NCBI GenBank assembly: GCA_945637645.1
Contig: CALZDK010000019.1
Coordinates: forward strand, 1-15,247
Length of the DNA: 15,247 nucleotides
Reading direction: 5' to 3'
Origin: an uncultured Prevotella sp.
GTDB lineage: Bacteria; Bacteroidota; Bacteroidia; Bacteroidales; Bacteroidaceae
The notes under the pieces are model-generated. The model did no database searches, had not been told where the DNA came from, and was given only the letters and a program-made list of their open reading frames with translations. Made by a program: the position numbers and the translations under genes. Below are positions 1 through 7,268 of the stretch, piece by piece (within the stretch, counting starts at the first letter, position 1; each line of letters opens with the position of its first letter).

Positions 1-1233
1 TGTGACTGCCTGTGTCGATGCCACGCCTATCTCCGGCCCTACGTGTATGTAGCTTCCAGTGTTTGTGGCACGTGGAATGCTGGAGCCTATGGCGTTGCAG
101 ATACCGTAGATGAACGCTCCGTGTTTTTTTGCCAACTTTACGGCAGCCAGGGTATCGGCTGTCTCTCCCGACTGTGAGATTGCAATAACCACGTCTTCCT
201 TCGTAATCACTGGATTGCGGTAGCGGAATTCCGATGCATACTCCACCTCAACGGGTATTCTGCAGAAACTTTCAATAAGTTGCTTGCCTATAAGACCTGC
301 GTGCCATGATGTTCCGCAAGCCACAATGATGAATCGTTTTGCTTTCAGCAGTTGTTTCTTATAGTCAATAACCGCACTGAGAACGACATTGTCTGTCGCC
401 ACGTTGACGCGACCACGCATGCAGTTTGTGAGACAGTCGGGTTGTTCGAAAATCTCTTTCAGCATAAAGTGCGGATATCCGCATTTCTCTATCTGACCGA
501 GATTGATATCAACGGTCTGTATTTCGGGATAAAGTTTTCTGTTTTGGATATTGACTACCTTAAGGTCCTCATTGCGACTAACAACGGCAATGTTTCCGTC
601 CTCAAGATAAACCACCTTGTCGGTGTATTCTATAATCGGGCTTGCGTCAGAGCCAAGGAAATATTCTTCCTCTCCAATACCAACGACGAGAGGACTTTGG
701 TTGCGGGCAGCAATTATTGTGTCAGGATTCCTATGGTCGAGAATAGCTATCGCGTATGCTCCTATCACTTCGTGTAGCGACAGCTGAACGGCTGTGAGCA
801 GGTCGCACTGTTTTTTTGTCTGCACATACTCAATAAGTTGTACGAGAACCTCTGTGTCGGTGTCTGATACGAACTTGATGCCCTTTGCCAACAGACGGTC
901 ACGGATTTGGGCATAGTTCTCAATTATTCCATTGTGGATTATTGCAAGGTTCTGCGACTGTGAGTAGTGGGGGTGGGCGTTTACCGACGACGGCTCTCCG
1001 TGTGTTGCCCATCGCGTGTGTGCGATGCCTATATTTCCGCAGACGTTCTTGTCTTCACAATATTGCACGAGATCATCAACTTTGCCTTTTGTCTTATAAA
1101 CGTTAAGGTTTCCTTCCTGATTTATCAGTGCGACACCAGCACTATCATAGCCTCTATATTCCAGCCGTCTCAATCCCTTGATAAGGATTGGAAAAGCCTC
1201 TTTTTTTCCGATGTAACCTACAATACCACACAT
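1..1233 (-). CDS. glmS: Glutamine--fructose-6-phosphate aminotransferase (isomerizing), 3' end outside window
   Basis: GlmS makes glucosamine-6-phosphate from fructose-6-phosphate and glutamine, the first committed step to UDP-GlcNAc for peptidoglycan and lipid A. I translated the start and several blocks by hand. The protein begins MCGIVGYIG, so after Met removal Cys2 is the N-terminal nucleophile of the class II glutaminase domain. EYRGYDSAG (about residues 25-33) and HTRWATHGEPS (72-82) are glutaminase motifs. The first SIS (sugar isomerase) domain follows, with CGTSWH (about 306-311), SQSGET (353-358) and GPEIGVAST (about 400-408). The window holds 411 of roughly 610 residues expected; the second SIS domain lies beyond the left edge. 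No stop interrupts the blocks checked. A Bacteroidetes -7 box about 30 nt upstream suggests its own promoter. Confidence 0.97.
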   Translation of the reverse strand, partial: MCGIVGYIGKKEAFPILIKGLRRLEYRGYDSAGVALINQEGNLNVYKTKGKVDDLVQYCEDKNVCGNIGIAHTRWATHGEPSSVNAHPHYSQSQNLAIIHNGIIENYAQIRDRLLAKGIKFVSDTDTEVLVQLIEYVQTKKQCDLLTAVQLSLHEVIGAYAIAILDHRNPDTIIAARNQSPLVVGIGEEEYFLGSDASPIIEYTDKVVYLEDGNIAVVSRNEDLKVVNIQNRKLYPEIQTVDINLGQIEKCGYPHFMLKEIFEQPDCLTNCMRGRVNVATDNVVLSAVIDYKKQLLKAKRFIIVACGTSWHAGLIGKQLIESFCRIPVEVEYASEFRYRNPVITKEDVVIAISQSGETADTLAAVKLAKKHGAFIYGICNAIGSSIPRATNTGSYIHVGPEIGVASTQAVT

Positions 1234-1237
1234 ATTA

Positions 1238-2293
1238 TTATATTATATTACTAAAATTGGTTGCAAAATTAATGTTATTTTTCCATTCTTGCAAGAAAAA
1301 CGGAATATTATTTTTATATAGCGACGAAAAAATATCACCATCGGCGCGCTTGTCCTTTTCCTCCTTAATGGTTAGCACCACAGGCAGGTGGTCGCTGCAT
1401 CCTTTCGGATTGTATTTCCATCCGTTGAAGGTGCGTTGTGGCTTGCAGCCTCCAAACTTTTTGTCGGGTTCAAGAAGCCATTCCGCATCGTGCAGTCTGC
1501 ACTCCGTTCGCCCATTGCGGAGCGAAGGACTTATAAGTATGTGGTCGATGCTCTCCCACTTGCCCTCGTATTTGTAGCTGCCCTTGGCACCGTTCTTTCC
1601 GTTTGCCTTCAGGCTTGCGTTCACCATTCGGTGTCTCCCGATCGTGATGAGCGGAAGCTCGTCTGCCGTGGCGTTGAAGTCTCCGGCTATTATGATGTTC
1701 GCGTTTGCAGACTCATGGAATATCGAATCCACAGTATTTGTTAACGCCTGTATTGTCGCCATCCTCCTATGTTCCGAAGACTTTTTTCCGCCTATGCGGC
1801 TTGGTGCATGCACTACAAAAACGTGGAGCGTGTCGCCACCTATTTTTATACCCTTTGTGTATAGTAGGTCGCGGGGCGGATGCTCCTCAAAGTTGCCTTC
1901 TGGCCTTATGCTTATAGATGCTATAGGCCTAAAGGTAGGTCGGCTGTAGAGAAGGGCAACATCAATACCTCTTGGGTCGCGCGAGTCGGTCATTACGTAT
2001 TCGTATGCCCCTGCCCTAAGCGGTGATCGGCGAGAGAGGTCGCGCACCACACTGTCGTTCTCCACCTCGCACAAGGCAATCAGGTCGGGCAGTTGTCCGT
2101 CTTCTCCACACGACATAAGTGTCTGGGCAATGTTGTTCACTTTCTTCCAATATTTGCTTACCGTCCATTTCCTATTGCCCTCTGGTGTGAACTCCGTGTC
2201 CTGTTTCAGAGAGTCGTGACGGCAGTCGAACAGGTTTTCGCAGTTCAGTTCAACTATTGTGAACCAAGATATGACGAGTGCAATTATTCCCAT
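1238..2293 (-). CDS. Endonuclease/exonuclease/phosphatase-fold protein
   Basis: This 351-residue member of the metal-dependent EEP superfamily (DNase I / AP endonuclease / phosphoesterase fold) has the expected catalytic landmarks in order: an early NCENLFD block (17-23), a metal-binding Glu in ALCEVEN (Glu76), GDFN (204-207), SIDH (248-251) and the closing SDH (300-302). The fold predicts hydrolysis of a phosphodiester or phosphomonoester, but the substrate cannot be told. The ATG at 2293 is chosen because an AGAGGA Shine-Dalgarno lies just before it and an in-frame stop lies at 2303-2305. The N-terminus has only a short hydrophobic stretch before the fold begins, so a full signal peptide is not evident. 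The last 40 or so residues (after DHLPVVLTIK) look like translated intergenic DNA and cover the glmS promoter. Confidence 0.88.
   Translation of the reverse strand: MGIIALVISWFTIVELNCENLFDCRHDSLKQDTEFTPEGNRKWTVSKYWKKVNNIAQTLMSCGEDGQLPDLIALCEVENDSVVRDLSRRSPLRAGAYEYVMTDSRDPRGIDVALLYSRPTFRPIASISIRPEGNFEEHPPRDLLYTKGIKIGGDTLHVFVVHAPSRIGGKKSSEHRRMATIQALTNTVDSIFHESANANIIIAGDFNATADELPLITIGRHRMVNASLKANGKNGAKGSYKYEGKWESIDHILISPSLRNGRTECRLHDAEWLLEPDKKFGGCKPQRTFNGWKYNPKGCSDHLPVVLTIKEEKDKRADGDIFSSLYKNNIPFFLQEWKNNINFATNFSNII
1263..1294 (-). promoter_or_regulatory. Predicted glmS promoter (Bacteroidetes type)
   Basis: On the minus strand TAATTTTGC (1271 to 1263) matches the Bacteroidetes -7 element TAnnTTTGC. 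A TTGC about 19 nt further upstream (1294-1291) is a partial match to the -33 TTTG. The predicted start of transcription is near 1258-1260, giving a leader of about 25 nt. The element lies inside the 3' end of the upstream endonuclease reading frame. This is a motif match only. Confidence 0.6.
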
Positions 2294-2311
2294 GATTCCT
2301 CTTTATCTGAG

Positions 2312-2356
2312 AAAAGCCGCAGAAAACAATGGTTGTCATTGCTGTCTGCGGCTTTT
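2312..2356 (-). terminator. Two-tier hairpin, terminator or attenuator after DUF4293 gene
   Basis: The arms AAAAGCCGCAGA (2312-2323) and TCTGCGGCTTTT (2345-2356) are perfect 12-bp complements. Inside them a second stem, CAATG/CATTG (2327-2331 / 2337-2341), closes a GTTGT loop across a 3x3 internal loop. Read on the minus strand, the hairpin starts 27 nt after the DUF4293 stop and ends in a run of four T, as a rho-independent terminator would, though the T run is short. The flanking A4/T4 make it usable in either direction. It ends only 18 nt before the endonuclease ATG. Confidence 0.75.
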
Positions 2357-2382
2357 GTCTATTTCTTTTTCTTCATTGTTTT

Positions 2383-2835
2383 TTATCTTATTCTGTCGGC
2401 GGACCTTACGAGTTTCTCGTCCGACCATATTGCCTTGTATGACATGAAATACATAGCTATGGAGAACATCGGAGCCCCTGCGGCAAACTCAATCTCAAAC
2501 GTTATCTTTCCACCTCCAAGCACCTGGCTGAACACGGCGAAGACGATGTACCAGCCTATCAGCATCAGCATGTTGAAAACGCAGAGGCGCGCTTGAAGCA
2601 CGCGGTTGTGGAAGCAGAATATGGAGTATAGCCCCAATACCGACGAGAGCAGCAGTATGACGAAGAGTGGGCAGACAGAGAAGTCCCTCGTGCCCTGCAT
2701 GGTGTAAATCCAAAGATTATACTCCGTTCCCATACGCATGCCTTCGGCATAGAAAGTCCCTATTGGCAGGCAGAGGCAAAGTATGCTCAACACCACTGCC
2801 ACCAACATGAACAAAGTCTGTTTACGCTGTATCAT
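2383..2835 (-). CDS. DUF4293 family integral membrane protein
   Basis: This 150-residue protein has about four hydrophobic membrane-spanning stretches: one at the N-terminus after MIQRKQT, one around residues 50-70, one around 85-105 and one around 118-135. Its length, topology and position directly downstream of the Bacteroidetes rpoZ gene match the DUF4293 family, which has no established function. It starts 18 nt after the rpoZ stop, so the two are probably co-transcribed, and the hairpin at 2312-2356 closes the unit. The family call rests on recalled family resemblance and synteny, not on a search. A role in the inner membrane is all that can be inferred. Confidence 0.83.
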   Translation of the reverse strand: MIQRKQTLFMLVAVVLSILCLCLPIGTFYAEGMRMGTEYNLWIYTMQGTRDFSVCPLFVILLLSSVLGLYSIFCFHNRVLQARLCVFNMLMLIGWYIVFAVFSQVLGGGKITFEIEFAAGAPMFSIAMYFMSYKAIWSDEKLVRSADRIR

Positions 2836-2853
2836 TCCTTACGCCCCAACGAC

Positions 2854-3186
2854 TTAGTTGTTCTGTGAATCCTTCTGCTGGTCACGCCAGTAAACCTTGT
2901 TCTCTACAAATTCCTGTGTAGCGAGCAGAGATGGCTTTGGAAGCTTCTCGTAGTAACGTGAGATTTCTATCTGCTCACGGTTCTCAAACACTTCCTCAAG
3001 ACTGTCGTTGTAGGAAGCGAACTCTGCGAGTTTCTTGCTGAGGTCTTCCTTTATTTGCACTGAAATCTGGTTAGCGCGCTTAGAGATGATTGCCACGCTC
3101 TCGTAGATGTTTCCAGTGTCTTTGCACAAATCCATGATGTTGCGGGTCACGGTATTTACCGGAGCCTTTGATTTCTTATAATCCAT
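2854..3186 (-). CDS. rpoZ: DNA-directed RNA polymerase subunit omega (Bacteroidetes type)
   Basis: Omega helps assemble and stabilise the beta-prime subunit of RNA polymerase. The protein is 110 residues and starts MDYKKSKAPVNTVTRNIMDL. The N-terminal helical region contains the omega/Rpb6-like core with NIYESVAIISKRANQI (about 27-42). The C-terminal tail with KLPKPSLLATQEF is typical of Bacteroidetes omega and absent from the E. coli protein. It sits between bamD and DUF4293, an order common in Bacteroidetes. I found no clean promoter in the 103-nt gap from bamD, which instead carries an 8-bp tandem array. It may be transcribed from the bamD promoter. Confidence 0.88.
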   Translation of the reverse strand: MDYKKSKAPVNTVTRNIMDLCKDTGNIYESVAIISKRANQISVQIKEDLSKKLAEFASYNDSLEEVFENREQIEISRYYEKLPKPSLLATQEFVENKVYWRDQQKDSQNN

Positions 3187-3245
3187 TGTACTTTATGTTA
3201 TTTTTATTTGTCTTTCGTTAACCCAAAGATTAAATCCTTATTTTT

Positions 3246-3277
3246 TTTAATTCTTTAATCCTTTAATTCTTTAATCC
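3246..3277. repeat. 8-bp tandem array in the bamD-rpoZ gap
   Basis: A perfect 16-bp direct repeat (3246-3261 and 3262-3277) is itself made of two near-identical octamers, TTTAATTC and TTTAATCC. The result is four TTTAATYC units with period 8, starting at 3246, 3254, 3262 and 3270. A T8 run precedes it. It lies wholly between the bamD stop and the rpoZ start. Confidence 0.9.
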
Positions 3278-3288
3278 TTATTCCCCCA

Positions 3289-4116
3289 TCAGTCTCCCGT
3301 CACTTTCTTGCATTTGGCAATATATTTCTCTGCCGTTGCCCTGTCCTTGCTTTCGGGAAACTCGTTGATGAATCCGTAGCATTCGTCCTCCGCTTCCCTA
3401 TAGCGGTCGATGCGCTTCTCTTCCACGCTCTGCTCGGCAAGCTCAAACTTGCTCTTCATTATCAGCAGGTAGAAGTCCTCGCGCATGCTGGTGAAAGGAT
3501 ATGTCTTCAGAGTGTTCTCCGCAGTCACTATGCAAGCTTCGTAGTTAGAACCTCCATTGATGCAGTTGCCGAAATACTCGCCAAGATTGTAGTAGAGCTT
3601 TGCCGAGAGATACTCTTTCAGTATCAGCTTGTCCTGCAGTTCGTAGAGTCGCTGCTGGGCACGCTCCTTGTATGACGATTCGGGAAAGAAGTCGATGAAT
3701 TCCTGATAGGCATTGATGGCGCCTACCGTTGCCGTTTGGTCAAGTCGTGGCTCCGGTGTTGACTGGTAGAGCGACTGTCCGATATAGAAACATGCCTGTT
3801 CGGCATAGATTCCCTTGGGATATGACGAGAAATATTTCTTGAATGTCTCTGAGGCGCTCTCGAAATCCCTGTCGCAATACTCTGCCATGCCAAGCATGTA
3901 GAGACATTCCTGTGCCTTGTCCGTACCTTTTTGTATAGTGACAAGTTCCTGAAGCAGTACGACCGCCTGGTTGAACTTGCCTATTGCAAAACATTCCTTT
4001 GCAAATTCATACTTATAGTCGATGTCGTTAGACTTATACACCCTGTTAAACTCTGCCGCGCAACTGCTCAGCAAAGCTATGCACAAAAGTGGTATGATGT
4101 ATGCGTATTTTTTCAT
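3289..4116 (-). CDS. bamD: Outer membrane protein assembly factor BamD (lipoprotein)
   Basis: BamD is the TPR lipoprotein of the BAM complex that folds and inserts beta-barrel proteins into the outer membrane. From the ATG at 4116 the protein is 275 residues and opens with a lipoprotein signal, MKKYAYIIPLLCIALLSSC, with Cys19 as the lipidation site. Tandem TPR-like helix pairs fill the rest, for example around YEFAKECFAIGKFNQAV, CLYMLGMAEYCDRDFESA and AINAYQEFIDFFPESSY. The EPRLDQT segment between TPRs is typical of Bacteroidetes BamD. An in-frame ATG at 4149 would add 11 residues but would lie upstream of the predicted transcription start, so 4116 is preferred. The gene is divergent from uvrB and is first in the bamD-rpoZ-DUF4293 cluster. 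Confidence 0.92.
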   Translation of the reverse strand: MKKYAYIIPLLCIALLSSCAAEFNRVYKSNDIDYKYEFAKECFAIGKFNQAVVLLQELVTIQKGTDKAQECLYMLGMAEYCDRDFESASETFKKYFSSYPKGIYAEQACFYIGQSLYQSTPEPRLDQTATVGAINAYQEFIDFFPESSYKERAQQRLYELQDKLILKEYLSAKLYYNLGEYFGNCINGGSNYEACIVTAENTLKTYPFTSMREDFYLLIMKSKFELAEQSVEEKRIDRYREAEDECYGFINEFPESKDRATAEKYIAKCKKVTGD

Positions 4117-4135
4117 CTTTATGTCTTTTGAGTGT

Positions 4136-4167
4136 GCAAAATTACTCATTTTCCCTCATATTCCAAA
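4136..4167 (-). promoter_or_regulatory. bamD promoter, full Bacteroidetes consensus
   Basis: On the minus strand TTTG (4167-4164) is followed by exactly 19 nt and then TAATTTTGC (4144-4136). This is a perfect match to the Bacteroidetes -33/-7 consensus. The predicted transcription start is about 4131, leaving a leader of roughly 15 nt before the bamD ATG at 4116. Confidence 0.8.
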
Positions 4168-4229
4168 GTAAAATAGGTGTTTTTTGCAAAAAAGTCTGCA
4201 TTTATAACGTTTATTACGCCGAAATTGTG

Positions 4230-4238
4230 TAATTTTGC
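4230..4238 (+). promoter_or_regulatory. Predicted uvrB -7 promoter element
   Basis: TAATTTTGC matches the Bacteroidetes -7 element exactly. No clear TTTG is found at the expected -33 position (around 4207-4210). Transcription would begin about 4 nt after the TTTG, at about 4241-4243, essentially on the uvrB ATG at 4243. If this is right, the mRNA is leaderless. Confidence 0.55.
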
Positions 4239-4242
4239 ATTT

Positions 4243-6285
4243 ATGAGCAAATTCAAATTGACTTCTAAATACAAACCTACAGGTGACCAGCCTGAGGCGA
4301 TACAGCAACTGACGGACGGTCTCCGACGTGGCGACAAGGCGCAGGTACTGCTCGGAGTGACTGGTTCGGGAAAGACCTTTACGGTGGCAAATGTCATTGC
4401 CAGCATCAACCGTCCTACGCTTATCATAAGCCACAACAAAACCCTTGCCGCCCAACTCTATGAGGAGATGCGCGGTTTCTTTCCAGAAAATGCGGTAGAG
4501 TACTATGTCAGCTACTACGACTACTACCAGCCGGAGGCATATCTGCCAGCGAGCGACACCTATATAGAAAAGGATTTGGCCATAAACGAGGAAATCGACC
4601 GTTTGAGGTTACGTGCCGTTTCGTCGCTTCTATCAGGACGGCGCGATGTGGTGGTCGTATCGTCGGTGAGCTGCATCTACGGTATGGGAAGCCCCATTGC
4701 CTTGTCGGAGAACGTCATAGAGGTGCGTCGCGGTCAAACGATAGACCGCAACGTGCTCTTGCGCAAACTTGTACAGGCTCTCTACACACGCAACGACATC
4801 GAACTGCAGAGAGGAAACTTCCGCGTTAAGGGCGATGTGGTAGATATTGCCCCTGCCTATAGCGAGACCATTGTCAGGATTTCGTTCTGGGACGACGAGA
4901 TTGACGCCATAGAGGAACTCGACGCAATGACCATGTCGCGCTTGGCACAGTTTGACGAATACCGTCTTTATCCTGCCAACCTGTTCATGACAACACAGGA
5001 GCAGACAAATATTGCCATACGCCAGATTCAGGACGATCTTGTGCAGCAGATAGCCTATTTCCAGGACCTTGGCGACCCCATCAAGGCAGACAGGATAAAG
5101 GAACGTGTGGAATACGACATGGAGATGATAAAGGAATTGGGACACTGTTCGGGCATAGAGAACTATTCAAGATATTTCGACGGACGAAAGGCAGGTGAGC
5201 GTCCATACTGCCTACTGGATTTCTTCCCCGACGACTATCTTATGGTAATCGACGAGAGCCACGTCAGCGTGCCGCAAGTCAATGCCATGTACGGTGGCGA
5301 CAGGGCGAGGAAACGAAACCTCGTGGAGTATGGTTTCCGTCTGCCCGCAGCCTTCGACAACCGCCCGCTCACCTTCGAAGAGTTTCAAGAGATGACTAAT
5401 CAGGTAATCTACGTCTCCGCCACTCCCGCCGACTTTGAGCTCAATGAGTCAGAGGGAGTTGTAGTGGAACAGATAATCCGACCTACAGGTCTTCTCGACC
5501 CTGAGATCGACGTAAGGAAGAGCGAGAACCAGATTGACGACCTCACGGACGAGATACTCACAAGAAGCCACCGCAACGAGCGTGTGCTCGTCACCACCCT
5601 GACTAAGCGCATGGCAGAGGAGCTAACCGAGTATCTGCTTGAGCACGGCATACAAACAGCCTATATCCATAGCGACGTTGCTACACTCGACCGTGTAAAG
5701 ATTCTTGAGGACTTGCGAGCTGGAGTTTACGATGTACTCGTGGGTGTAAACCTCCTGCGCGAGGGACTTGATTTGCCTGAAGTGTCGCTCGTAGCCATTC
5801 TCGACGCCGACAAAGAGGGATTTCTCCGCAGCAAACGAAGCCTTACACAGACAGCCGGACGAGCTGCCCGTAACGTCAACGGCAAAGTGATAATGTATGC
5901 CGACACAATAACGAAGAGCATGCAGGAAACCATCGACGAGACAAATCGCCGCCGCATGAAACAGCTTCACTACAACGAGGTGAACGGCATCACCCCACAG
6001 CAGATTACGAAAAACTCAAAGAGCAGCCTCAGACATGAGGCAGGAGTGGAGGAACCGACTGAGAAGAAACAGCAAGGCTATGCGCAGACAGCATACATCG
6101 GTCCTGCCGAGGGTGCTTTCGCCGCCGACCCTATTATCCGCAGCATGACTCCAGAGCAGCTTGAGAAGAGCATTGCCAACACCACGAAACTGATGAAGGA
6201 AGCCGCCAAGAATCTCGATTTCATTCAGGCAGCTCAGTATCGTGACGAGATTATTAGGCTCAAGACCTTGCTTGGAGAGGAGTGA
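4243..6285 (+). CDS. uvrB: UvrABC excinuclease subunit B
   Basis: UvrB is the damage-verifying helicase-like subunit of nucleotide excision repair. It is loaded by UvrA and recruits UvrC for dual incision. From the ATG at 4243 the protein is 680 residues, and its start MSKFKL aligns with the family start MSKPFKL. Landmarks in order are Walker A GVTGSGKT (38-45), the aromatic beta-hairpin YYDYYQPEAY (about 92-101) used to probe DNA, the DEAD-like DESH box, GYCSGIENYSR-like HCSGIENYSR, helicase motifs V and VI (LLREGLDLPEVS and QTAGRAARN), and a C-terminal UVR domain (about 640-675) that contacts UvrC. The open frame extends 22 codons upstream to 4177, but those codons cover the promoter. No neighbouring repair genes are present. 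Confidence 0.97.
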   Translation: MSKFKLTSKYKPTGDQPEAIQQLTDGLRRGDKAQVLLGVTGSGKTFTVANVIASINRPTLIISHNKTLAAQLYEEMRGFFPENAVEYYVSYYDYYQPEAYLPASDTYIEKDLAINEEIDRLRLRAVSSLLSGRRDVVVVSSVSCIYGMGSPIALSENVIEVRRGQTIDRNVLLRKLVQALYTRNDIELQRGNFRVKGDVVDIAPAYSETIVRISFWDDEIDAIEELDAMTMSRLAQFDEYRLYPANLFMTTQEQTNIAIRQIQDDLVQQIAYFQDLGDPIKADRIKERVEYDMEMIKELGHCSGIENYSRYFDGRKAGERPYCLLDFFPDDYLMVIDESHVSVPQVNAMYGGDRARKRNLVEYGFRLPAAFDNRPLTFEEFQEMTNQVIYVSATPADFELNESEGVVVEQIIRPTGLLDPEIDVRKSENQIDDLTDEILTRSHRNERVLVTTLTKRMAEELTEYLLEHGIQTAYIHSDVATLDRVKILEDLRAGVYDVLVGVNLLREGLDLPEVSLVAILDADKEGFLRSKRSLTQTAGRAARNVNGKVIMYADTITKSMQETIDETNRRRMKQLHYNEVNGITPQQITKNSKSSLRHEAGVEEPTEKKQQGYAQTAYIGPAEGAFAADPIIRSMTPEQLEKSIANTTKLMKEAAKNLDFIQAAQYRDEIIRLKTLLGEE

Positions 6286-6333
6286 CAAACCCAAAAAGGC
6301 ATAAAAAAAGTGTTAATCTGTGAGACATAGGAC

Positions 6334-6363
6334 TAATATTAAAAATATTATTTGTAACTTTGC
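6334..6363 (+). promoter_or_regulatory. Predicted promoter of DUF4468-TM-porin operon with palindrome
   Basis: TAACTTTGC (6355-6363) matches the Bacteroidetes -7 element, placing the start near 6366 and the leader at about 27 nt. The spacer just upstream is occupied by an AT palindrome, TAATATT-AAA-AATATTA (6334-6350). No TTTG is seen at -33, which may mean the promoter depends on an activator. Confidence 0.5.
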
Positions 6364-6392
6364 CCAATATTTTCAACTAAAGCATTAAAGAA

Positions 6393-7016
6393 ATGAAGAA
6401 ACTGATGATTGCAATACTGTGCTTATTGCCATTGTGGGCAAACGCACAAGACAACACCTGGGAGAGAATAGAACAGGAGGAAACCGAGGGAACAAATGTC
6501 AATCCCGACCAGAAATACCTTGAGGGCGCAGTGCCCTTGGTAGATGGAAGGGTGGAATTCTCCACAGTGATAGAGGCTCCAGGAAAGTCGAAGGACGACA
6601 TCTACAATATTGTGCTCAAATATTTAACAAAGATGACCACGGAGGCAAACCAAACGGAATTCAGCCGCGTGGTGATAGCCGACACCGTCAAGGGTGAGAT
6701 ATGCGGAAACTTCCAGGAGTGGCTTGTATTCAAGAGCACATCGCTCTCGCTCGACCGCACACGCTTTTTCTACAGCCTTGTGGCTGAGTGCGAGGACGGG
6801 AAGGCAAGCGTGAGAATGATTCACATACACTACCTCTACGAGGAGGAGCGCGACCCGCAGCAATACAAGGCTGAGGAATGGATAACCGACGAGTATGCCC
6901 TGCGCAAAAACAAGCAGAAGCTGGCACGCATCAGCGGCAAGTTCCGCAGGAAGACCATCGACCGAAAGGATTTTATTTTCAATAAGTTAAACTCGCTGCT
7001 CAACGACAAGAAATGA
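6393..7016 (+). CDS. Secreted DUF4468 domain protein
   Basis: This 207-residue protein begins with a clear Sec signal peptide (MKKLMIAILCLLPLWANAQ, likely cleaved after residue 19), so it acts in the periplasm or at the envelope. The body matches the Bacteroidetes DUF4468 family: VPLVDGRVEFSTVIEAPGKS (about 49-68) followed by an alternating beta/helix region, a LDRTRFFYSL strand and the block EEWITDEYAL (about 161-170), then a basic GKFRRKTIDRKDF tail. No catalytic motif is visible and the family has no established function that I know of. Its stop overlaps the start of the next gene by four bases (ATGA at 7013-7016), and a porin follows, so an envelope role linked to that porin is inferred. 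Confidence 0.86.
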   Translation: MKKLMIAILCLLPLWANAQDNTWERIEQEETEGTNVNPDQKYLEGAVPLVDGRVEFSTVIEAPGKSKDDIYNIVLKYLTKMTTEANQTEFSRVVIADTVKGEICGNFQEWLVFKSTSLSLDRTRFFYSLVAECEDGKASVRMIHIHYLYEEERDPQQYKAEEWITDEYALRKNKQKLARISGKFRRKTIDRKDFIFNKLNSLLNDKK

Positions 7017-7267
7017 CAACAGACAAGGATCAACAGATAGACGAGATTGTGAAGTCGCGACTTCACCGTAGCCAACTTAACGATGAGGACCCTCGTGAGG
7101 TCCTTATGCTTAAAATACGCAATGTGCTCAACATTGTTTTCATGCTCCTTGCCGTGGTCGGAGCCGTGGTGTATGTTACTTACGACGTACCTACGGGAGG
7201 TTGGGTAATTGGCGCGGCTGTTATCGTGAAAAGCGTGGAAGTGGCATTAAGATTATTCAAGGTTTAG
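7013..7267 (+). CDS. Small two-helix membrane protein, function unknown
   Basis: This is an 84-residue protein with a charged N-terminal 35 residues (DEIVKSRLHRSQLNDEDPRE) and two hydrophobic segments, about residues 38-57 and 62-80, separated by a short YDVPTGG turn. It should be an inner-membrane hairpin with both ends in the cytoplasm. I do not recognise a family. It is very likely real: its start overlaps the DUF4468 stop in an ATGA, its stop lies one base before the porin ATG, and its codon use looks like that of its neighbours. Translational coupling to both flanking genes implies the three products are needed together. Confidence 0.82.
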   Translation: MTTDKDQQIDEIVKSRLHRSQLNDEDPREVLMLKIRNVLNIVFMLLAVVGAVVYVTYDVPTGGWVIGAAVIVKSVEVALRLFKV

Positions 7268-7268
7268 A

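Noticed and set aside
1234..1300. A glmS ribozyme in the glmS leader
   Set aside because: The predicted leader is only about 25 nt and AT-rich, far too short for the ribozyme, which is known mainly from Firmicutes.
4177..4242. 22-residue extension of UvrB
   Set aside because: It covers the predicted promoter; the family N-terminus begins at the ATG at 4243.
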